Origin: JBEKHI01 sp050012355
GTDB lineage: Bacteria > Actinomycetota > Actinomycetes > Streptosporangiales > Streptosporangiaceae
NCBI GenBank assembly: GCA_050012355.1
Contig: JBEKHI010000445.1
Location: 1-6,576 of the forward strand
Length of the DNA: 6,576 nucleotides
Reading direction: 5' to 3'
A model generated the notes under the pieces. The model did not search any database. It was not told the origin of the DNA and saw nothing but the letters and a program-made list of their open reading frames with translations. Position numbers and translations under genes: made by a program. Positions 1-6,500 of the stretch are shown in pieces. The first letter of the stretch is position 1; every line of letters begins with the position of its first letter.

Positions 1-1667
1 GAGTGAGCGGCTGCGAGGAGACGGCTGCACACGGCCTGCGCGGCCGCGTCACCAAGGCGTGTCGCCGCGGCGAGCGCGGTGCGCTGGGTTGCGGCCCATT
101 CCTGCCAGTGCCCGCGAGCCTGCAGGAAAGGTGCCAAGGCCCAGGAGAGCTGCCAGGCGTGGACGTCGAACCCGGACTGGGCGGCGAGGTTGATCGCGGC
201 CAGCAGGACCTGGTGCTCCTCCTGGAACCAGGCCAGTGCCTGGCCGTGATCGACGGGCTGCTCGGGTGCGGCGTCCGGGTTCGGCGAGGCGAGGACGACC
301 GGCTCATGTGACGGGTTTAGCAGATGGGCGGCATAGGCGGCGGTCTGCAGGTAGTGGTCGAGCACCCGGCCGATGGCGGCATCGCGATCCGGTTTGCTGT
401 CTGTGTCGTGGGCTTGCTCAGCGGCGTAAGCGCGCAGCAAGTCGTGCAGCGCGTACCGGCCGGGGACGTGCTCGGTGATCAGGTGAGCGCGGGCTAGCTC
501 GCCGAGGTCCCGGCGGACCCGGGCCGGCTCGCAGCCGGCCAGGCTAGCTGCGGCAGGGCCGCTGATGTCGGGGCCGGAGTGGATTCCCAGCAGCCGGAAC
601 ATCCGCTCCGTTTCGCGGCTGAGGTGGCGGACCGAGCAGGAGAACACCGCGCGGACGTTGGCCGCGGGATCGCCGGCATCCAGGGCGTCCAGTCGGCCGG
701 AGGCATTACGCAGCTCGTCAGCCAGCGCGGCCAGCGGAAGGCGCGGCCGGGTGGCGGCCCGGGCGGCCGCGATGGCTACTGCCAGCGGCAAGCACGCGCT
801 CAAGCGGGCGATTTCGCTGACCGCAGCGGGCTCCGCGGCGACGCGGTCGGGGCCGATCCGTGCGGCCAGCAGCTCCGCTGCCTCACCATGGGCTAGTACA
901 TTCAGCGTCAGCAACCGGGCGCCGTCGGCGGCGGCCAGGCCGGTCAGCTGGCTGCGGCTGGTGACCAGTACCAGGGTCCCGGCGGAGGCCGGCAGCAGGG
1001 GCCGGACCTGCTGCTCGTCGCGGGCGTTGTCCAGCACGATCAGCATCCGCCGGTCCGCCAGCAGGCTGCGATAGAGGCCGGCCTGTGCCTCAGAGCTGGC
1101 TGGAACGCGTTCCGACGCTACCCCCAGGGCGTCCAGGAACCCGCGGATTACCTCAGGTCCGGTGATCGGAGCGCTGGAAGGGTCAAAGCCGCGCAGGTTC
1201 ACATACAGCTGCCCGTCAGGGAACCGGCCCGCCACCTGGTGCGCCCAGTACAGGGCAAGCGTGGTCTTGCCCACGCCCGCCATCCCTCCGATCACGCTGA
1301 TCACCACCCTCCCCGGCCTGCCAGCTCCGGCCGCGTCCAGGACCTGGGCTAGCTGCTGCAGCTCAGCAGCGCGACCGGTGAAATCGGCAACGGCCGCAGG
1401 CAACTGCCGAGGCACCGCGCCGTCACCCCGCGGATCATCGGCGGTCAGCAGGCTCTCCAGCAGGTCGGCCGAGACTTTTAGCACCCTGGCCAGCCGGGGA
1501 CGGATCGACGGCAGCGGCTCGCTCTCACCGCGCTCCCACCGCACCACCGTGGAACGCCCGACGGCCACCAACTCGGCCAGCGCTTCCTGAGTCAGCCCCA
1601 GCGCCTTCCGGCGCTGGACCAGGCGCTGCCGTCTGGCCACGGTGCTGGATGTGACATCTGCTGGCAT
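1..1667 (-). CDS. XRE-type HTH / NB-ARC ATPase (STAND) transcriptional regulator, C-terminus cut off by window edge
   Basis: Reading the minus strand from ATG at 1665-1667 gives 555 codons with no stop up to base 1, so the C-terminus lies outside. Residues about 11-67 form an XRE-like helix-turn-helix (LGLTQEALAELVAVGRSTVVRWERG), a DNA-binding fold. Residues about 95-415 are an NB-ARC nucleotide switch: Walker A GGMAGVGKTT (127-136), Walker B MLIVLDNARD (208-217), the LVTSRSQL sensor stretch (234-241), CLPLAV (292-297, usually GLPLAL) and LHDLLR (407-412, the MHD equivalent). From about 475 the sequence becomes helical (AWFQEEHQVLLAAINLA onward), the usual beginning of a TPR-like sensor region. 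This is the AfsR-like architecture with an XRE HTH instead of a BTAD domain. Family knowledge: ATP-dependent switch proteins that often control secondary-metabolite genes. Inference: it regulates the divergent pfaD-synthase operon and perhaps itself. The ATG fits the HTH start well, though the ribosome site is weak (TTGGGG about 11 nt upstream). An in-frame TTG 33 bp upstream is an alternative. Confidence 0.9.
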   Translation of the reverse strand, partial: MPADVTSSTVARRQRLVQRRKALGLTQEALAELVAVGRSTVVRWERGESEPLPSIRPRLARVLKVSADLLESLLTADDPRGDGAVPRQLPAAVADFTGRAAELQQLAQVLDAAGAGRPGRVVISVIGGMAGVGKTTLALYWAHQVAGRFPDGQLYVNLRGFDPSSAPITGPEVIRGFLDALGVASERVPASSEAQAGLYRSLLADRRMLIVLDNARDEQQVRPLLPASAGTLVLVTSRSQLTGLAAADGARLLTLNVLAHGEAAELLAARIGPDRVAAEPAAVSEIARLSACLPLAVAIAAARAATRPRLPLAALADELRNASGRLDALDAGDPAANVRAVFSCSVRHLSRETERMFRLLGIHSGPDISGPAAASLAGCEPARVRRDLGELARAHLITEHVPGRYALHDLLRAYAAEQAHDTDSKPDRDAAIGRVLDHYLQTAAYAAHLLNPSHEPVVLASPNPDAAPEQPVDHGQALAWFQEEHQVLLAAINLAAQSGFDVHAWQLSWALAPFLQARGHWQEWAATQRTALAAATRLGDAAAQAVCSRLLAAAH

Positions 1668-1710
1668 AAGTCGGTGCGCCCCAATCCGTAACTGCCCGGC
1701 CAACCCGATC

Positions 1711-1737
1711 GCCCCCGATATGACAGCGATCGGGGGC
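1711..1737. repeat. 9-bp perfect stem-loop with flanking CGATCG palindromes
   Basis: GCCCCCGAT (1711-1719) is the exact reverse complement of ATCGGGGGC (1729-1737), with a 9-nt loop between. The palindrome CGATCG also occurs twice, at 1706-1711 and 1727-1732, exactly 21 bp apart, which is two helical turns. The element lies 43 bp upstream of the regulator's ATG, so it would be either in its 5' untranslated leader or in its promoter. It may be an operator for a dimeric protein or an mRNA leader hairpin. There is no T-tract on either strand, so it does not look like a classic terminator. Confidence 0.5.
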
Positions 1738-1795
1738 TCGCGCATGTGCTGCGCCCCTCCAGTTTGCAGCCAGGTGAGGGCCGCCTGCCGACGGA

Positions 1796-1901
1796 AGGTG
1801 AACACTGGCTGTTTGCATAATGTTTAATCCATTGCCTGCCTCCGCCCGGAAGGTAATAATTGTCCGGGTTAGTGTCGGGGCGAGGCAGGTTCTGTTCACC
1901 T
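1796..1901. repeat. Perfect 9-bp inverted repeat bracketing the candidate operon promoter
   Basis: AGGTGAACA at 1796-1804 and its exact reverse complement TGTTCACCT at 1893-1901 are 97 bp apart (start to start). They flank the AT-rich promoter-like segment on both sides. A further half-copy, AGGTGA, occurs at 1772-1777, 24 bp before the left arm. The arrangement resembles paired regulator binding sites able to loop DNA across a promoter. The protein that might bind is unknown; the neighbouring HTH regulator is the obvious candidate. A repeat this short can still arise by chance. Confidence 0.35.
1832..1860 (+). promoter_or_regulatory. Candidate sigma-70-like promoter for the pfaD-synthase operon
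   Basis: TTGCCT (1832-1837; four of six matches to TTGACA) is followed after 17 bp by AATAAT (1855-1860; five of six matches to TATAAT). Transcription would begin near 1867 and give a leader of about 60 nt before the preferred pfaD start at 1929. It is the best plus-strand match in the intergenic region and sits in its AT-rich core. A competing reading is that GGAAGG (1848-1853) is a ribosome binding site for a TTG start at 1860, in which case the promoter would lie further upstream. Confidence 0.35.
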
Positions 1902-1928
1902 GTGACAATGGGAAAGCAGCGGGCTGGT

Positions 1929-3530
1929 ATGTCATCTTTGGGTCTGTTGGAAGGCGGACCCTCGGCGGGCGGGGCGTTCGAGGCCAGCCAGATCGCCGTG
2001 TGCCTGCAGCAGGTGCGCGAGCCGGTGCATATCGTCGGCGAGCTCGACGGCGGCCCGCGCGGCCTGGCGCTTACAAGCCAGGTAGTCGGCCCCGGCGCCG
2101 CGAGCCGCCCCCCGCTGGGCACGCTGCCGCCGCTTTACCCGGAATGGCTCGGCGATCGCGACTTCGGTCAGGTGCACCGGGTTCGCTTCCCGTACGTGGC
2201 GGGTGAGATGGCGCGGGGCATCGCCACCACGCGAATGGTGATCGCCATGGCCCGGGCCGAGATGCTGGCCGTCTTCGGCGCGGCCGGGCTAGATGTCGCG
2301 GCCATCGAACGCGCGGTGCACGAGCTCAGCCGGGCGCTTGGCGGCGACCGCCCGTGGGGCGTCAACCTGATCTACTCGCCGGCCGAGCCCGCGCTGGAGG
2401 AACGCACGGCCGACCTGCTGCTGCGCAGCCAGGTCCCGATCATCTCGGCATCGGCCTACATGGACATCACGCCGCCGCTGGCCCGGTGCGCGGCGGCCGG
2501 GCTGCGGCTCGACCCGGCAGGCGCGATCGTGCGGCCGGCCCGGATCTTCGCGAAGGTGTCCAGGCCCGAGGTGGCCGAGAAGTTCATGTCGCCTGCCCCG
2601 GCCGGCCTGCTGGCCGCGCTGGTTGCCCGCGGGCAGCTGACCCAGGACGAGGCCCGACTGGCCGCGCAGGTGCCCGTGGCCGAGGACGTGACGGTCGAGG
2701 CGGACAGCGGCGGCCACACCGACAACCAGCCCCTGGGCGCGATGCTGCCCGCGATCCTGGCGCTGCGCGACGCGGTCACCGCCCGGTACGGATACCGGCG
2801 TCGGATCAGGGTCGGCGCGGCCGGCGGCCTCGGCAGCCCGCAGGCCGTGGCCGGCGCGTTCGCGCTCGGGGCCGCCTACGTGCTGACCGGGTCGGTGAAC
2901 CAGCTTGCCGTCGAGTCGGGCGTGTCGGACGACGCCCGCGCGCTGCTGGCGCAGGCGGACCTCGCGGACGTGATGATGGCACCCGCCGCGGACATGTTCG
3001 AGATGGGCGTCCAGGTCCAGGTGCTGCGCCGGGGCACCATGTTCGGCCCTCGGGCCAGCAGGCTGTATGAGATCTACCGCGAGTACTCCTCGATCGAGGA
3101 GCTTCCAGCGAACGTGCGTGACCGGCTGGAACGAGACGTCCTGCACGCCAGCCTCGATGAGGTCTGGGCACAGACGGTCAGCTTCTGGCAGCTGCGGGAC
3201 CCGGCTCAGCTCGCCCGGGCGGCCGAGGATGCCAGGCACCGGATGGCGCTGATCTTCCGCTGGTACCTGGGGAACTCCAGCCGCTGGGCGGTCGAGGGTG
3301 ACACCTCGCGGCGGACCGACTACCAGCTCTGGGCCGGGCCCGCCGTTGGCGCGTTCAACCGGTGGACCGCTGGCAGCTTCCTCGCCGAGCCCGGCGAGCG
3401 TACCGTCACGCAGATCGCGCTCAACCTGCTTGAGGGCGCCGCCGTTGTCACCCGGGCACACCAGGCACGCACGTACGGGGTGCCGGTCCCGGCGCATGCT
3501 TTCACGTTCGTTCCGCACCGGCTGCGCTGA
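1929..3530 (+). CDS. pfaD: PfaD-family FMN-dependent enoyl reductase of PUFA/polyketide synthesis
   Basis: A complete 533-residue protein, about the usual length for PfaD. It matches the family along its whole length. After a short N-terminal domain (VREPVHIVGE) comes a nitronate-monooxygenase-like TIM barrel. Key motifs are GVNLIYSP (144-151), FAKVSRPEVAEKFM, EADSGGHTDN (D259 to N266), the phosphate-binding loop GGLGSP (299-304), LTGSVNQ (319-325), the family signature MAPAADMFEMGVQVQVL (350-366) and WYLGNSSRWA (445-454). Known role: a separate cytosolic enoyl reductase that reduces enoyl-ACP intermediates on a PUFA synthase or polyketide synthase in trans. It precedes the synthase gene by 36 bp, so the two are almost certainly co-transcribed. 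The start is uncertain. ATG 1929 is preferred because third-position GC is low before about 1950 and family similarity begins just after it. ATG 1908 and TTG 1860 (with GGAAGG 6 nt upstream) are in frame; the TTG form would include a rare TTA codon at 1869. Confidence 0.93.
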   Translation: MSSLGLLEGGPSAGGAFEASQIAVCLQQVREPVHIVGELDGGPRGLALTSQVVGPGAASRPPLGTLPPLYPEWLGDRDFGQVHRVRFPYVAGEMARGIATTRMVIAMARAEMLAVFGAAGLDVAAIERAVHELSRALGGDRPWGVNLIYSPAEPALEERTADLLLRSQVPIISASAYMDITPPLARCAAAGLRLDPAGAIVRPARIFAKVSRPEVAEKFMSPAPAGLLAALVARGQLTQDEARLAAQVPVAEDVTVEADSGGHTDNQPLGAMLPAILALRDAVTARYGYRRRIRVGAAGGLGSPQAVAGAFALGAAYVLTGSVNQLAVESGVSDDARALLAQADLADVMMAPAADMFEMGVQVQVLRRGTMFGPRASRLYEIYREYSSIEELPANVRDRLERDVLHASLDEVWAQTVSFWQLRDPAQLARAAEDARHRMALIFRWYLGNSSRWAVEGDTSRRTDYQLWAGPAVGAFNRWTAGSFLAEPGERTVTQIALNLLEGAAVVTRAHQARTYGVPVPAHAFTFVPHRLR

Positions 3531-3557
3531 GACAGCCGGCGTCCATCTCGCAACTAC

Positions 3558-3563
3558 AGGGGG
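3558..3563 (+). promoter_or_regulatory. Ribosome binding site of the synthase gene
   Basis: AGGGGG lies 3 nt before the ATG at 3567. It is purine-rich and the only good Shine-Dalgarno candidate in the 36-bp gap after pfaD. The spacing is somewhat short, but it supports this start because the ketosynthase fold begins only about 11 residues later. No terminator-like hairpin occurs in the gap, which fits translation of both genes from one transcript. Confidence 0.6.
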
Positions 3564-3566
3564 AAT

Positions 3567-6500
3567 ATGGCATCCAACGGTCGTCCGGGCCAGGCGCCGA
3601 TCGCCGTCGTGGGACTCGCCGCCCTGATGCCCGGGGCTCGCGACACGGCCGAGTTCTGGCACAACATCGTCACCGGCCGCGACCTGATCACCGAGGTGCC
3701 ACCCGGCCGCTGGCCCGCCGAGGAGTTCTACGACCCCGACCCCTCGACGCCTGACACCACCTACAGCCGCCGCGGCGCCTTCCTGCCTGAAATCGAGTTC
3801 GATCCCCTCGCTCACGGCCTGCCACCCGCCACGCTCGCGGCCATCGACCCCGCGCAACTGCTGGGCCTGACCGTCGCCGACGCGCTGCTGGCCGACCTCG
3901 ACCAGAACCTGGCCGCGCCGCTAGATCGTGAACGCGTCAGCGTCATCCTCGGCAGCTCGACGCTCAGCCGAGTCGGCACAATGGATGCGCGCATCCAGCG
4001 TCCGCTGTGGCTCAAAGCCCTTCGCGAGCAGGGGATCGAGGAAGCCCAAGCGCGAGAGGTCTGCGACCGGATCGCCGAGCAGTACGTGCCGTGGCAGGAG
4101 GATTCATTCCCGGGCCTGCTATCCAACGTGGTTGCCGGCCGGATCGCGAACCGCCTCGACCTGCACGGCACCAACTGCACCGTCGACGCCGCCTGCGCCA
4201 GCTCACTCGCGGCGGTATCGGCGGCAGTCAACGAGTTGGCGCTGGGCAAGGCGGACCTGGTGGTCACCGGCGGTGTGGACGTGACCAACAACCCGCTGAT
4301 GTACGTGTGCTTCAGCAAGACTCCGGCCCTGTCCCCGACCGGCGATGCCCGCCCGTTCTCCGAGGACGCCGATGGCACGCTGCTCGGCGAGGGACTGGCG
4401 ATGCTGGGGCTGCGGCGGCTGGACGCCGCCGAGCGGGATGGCGACCGGATCTACGCGGTGATCCGCGGGCTCGGAACCTCCTCCGACGGCAGGGGTGGTG
4501 CCATCTACGCGCCGATGGCGGCGGGCCAGGTGCGAGCCCTGCGGCGAGCGTACGAGACCGCCGGTTACGGACCTGACACGGTGGAACTGGTGGAGGCGCA
4601 CGGTACCGCGACCCGGGCCGGAGACGCCGCCGAATTCGAGTCCCTGCGGCAGGTCTTCGGCGAGACCGGCCGGCCGGACGGCGGGTGGTGCGCGCTGGGT
4701 ACCGTCAAATCCCAGATCGGCCACACGAAGGCCGCGGCGGGAGCCGCCGGACTGATCAAGGCCGTGCTGGCGCTGCACCAGCGGGTGCTTCCCCCGACCA
4801 TCAAGGTGCGGAAACCCAATCCCGGCCTCGGAATCGAGAACAGCCCCTTCTACCTGAACACCGCGGTGCGCCCATGGACGCGGCGCGCGGATCACGCACG
4901 CCGGGCGTCGGTCTCGAGCTTCGGTTTCGGCGGCGCGAACTACCACGTCGCGCTCGAGGAGTACGACGGGGGCGATGCGTCACGAGGTCGGCGTGTCCGA
5001 GCCGCCGCGAGCGAACTCGTACTCGTCAGCGGCGACTCGCCCCAGGACCTGCTGGCGCGTCTCTTGGACGGCCGCTCGGTGCCAGCCCTGGCCGAGCTGG
5101 CGGCCGAGTCGCGGCGCGATTTCGACCCTGGCCAGCGGTGCCGGCTGGCGGTGGTCGCCACCGATGCGGGCGATCTGCGCGAGAAGCTCGACCGCGCCGC
5201 GGCGATGGTCAGCCGGCAGCCCGACGCGCCGTTCGCACTTCCCGGTGGCGTCTGCTACGACCAGGGACCCGCCGACCCGGGCCGGGTCGCGTTCGTCTTC
5301 CCCGGGCAGGGGTCGCAGTACACCGGGATGGGCGGCGACATCGCCATGGCCTTCCCGGCGGCGCAGAACGTCTGGGACTTCGCGGCAGACCTCGGCGACA
5401 TCGTGTTCCCGGTGCCTGTCTTCACCGATGAGCAGCGCGCAGCGCAGGAACTCAGGCTTACCGACACGCGTTGGGCCCAGCCGGCGCTGGCCGCCCACAG
5501 CCTGTCCATGCTCGCGCTGCTCAAGTCGATCGGCGTCGAGCCCGACTGCGCGGCGGGCCACAGCCTCGGCGAGCTGGTCGCACTGCACGCCGCTGGCGCG
5601 ATGGACGCCGAGAGCCTGCTGCGATTGGCCCGGCGTCGAGGCGAACTGCTAGCGCGGATCGACGCCGAGCCCGGCACGATGCTCGCGGTCGGTGTGGACG
5701 CGGACGCCGCCGCGTCGGCGATCAAGGAATCGGCCATCGCTGACCTTTGGCTCGCGAACATCAACGCGCCGCGGCAGACCGTCGTCTCCGGGACCGTGCG
5801 CGCGATCGAGGCGCTGCACGGGCGGCTGTCCTCGGCCGGCATCACGGCCCGCCGCCTCGCGGTGTCGGCCGCGTTCCACAGCTCGCTGGCGCGCAGCGCG
5901 GTGGGGCCGCTGCGCGAATTCCTGGAGAGGCTCGAGCTGACCGCGCCGCGGATCGACGTGTACGGCAACGCCGACGCGGCGATCTACCCTAGTGAGCCCG
6001 ACGCGATCCGCCGCACGCTGGCCGAGCATCCCGCCGCGCCGGTCCGGTTCCTTGACCAGATCGAAGCGATGTACGCCGACGGCGTGCGGACGTTCATCGA
6101 GGTGGGGGCCGGGTCCGCGCTCACCGGGCTGATCAGGGCGATTCTCGGCGACCGCGATCACGTGGCGGTCAGCCTCGACAAGCGCGGCCGCGACGGCGTG
6201 ACCGCGTGGCACGAGGCCGTCGGCCGCCTGGCGGTGCACGGCGTGCCGATGGACCTGACCAGGCTGTCGCCGGACTGGCAGCCGGCCGCATCGGAGCCAG
6301 CGCCGCGCGCGGCCCGCCCGCGAATGTCGGTGCGGATCAACGGAGCGGGCTACACCCCGCCCTCCGCGCAGAAGCCGATGCAAGCGCCGCCAACGCCTCC
6401 TGCGCCTCCTGTGCCTGCCGCGCATGCCCTTCCCGCATCGATCTCTCTGGAGCCCGCCGCCCCCATGACCGAGCCCGACCCCACCGCCCAGTGGCTGACC

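Larger units (their letters stand above)
1668..1928. promoter_or_regulatory. Divergent intergenic control region
   Basis: No convincing gene lies here. The region separates the start codons of two divergent genes and must hold both promoters. Its composition differs from its flanks: 1810-1862 is unusually AT-rich for this genome (CATAAT, TTTAAT, TAATAAT), whereas 1700-1740 is very GC-rich and carries a stem-loop. Short ORFs crossing the region have low GC at third positions and no recognisable domains. The individual elements (stem-loop, promoter candidate, inverted repeat) are listed separately. No convincing promoter was found for the minus-strand regulator. Confidence 0.75.

Noticed and set aside
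3..1590. Several plus-strand open frames of 80-169 codons across the left part
   Set aside because: They are antisense to the NB-ARC regulator, whose motifs appear in order over the whole region.
1762..1817. Direct repeat GTTTGCA at 1762-1768 and 1811-1817
   Set aside because: Only 7 bp, with no symmetry and no helical phasing that would support a binding site; likely chance.
3531..3566. Possible terminator or second promoter between pfaD and the synthase
   Set aside because: The 36-bp gap has no stem-loop with T-tract and no -35/-10 pair; only the ribosome binding site is evident.
2289..3857. A 522-codon open frame on the minus strand opposite pfaD and the synthase start
   Set aside because: It mirrors the codon positions of the strongly supported plus-strand genes, is rich in R, G, P and H with no recognisable domain, and crosses two real genes. 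It is a high-GC shadow frame.
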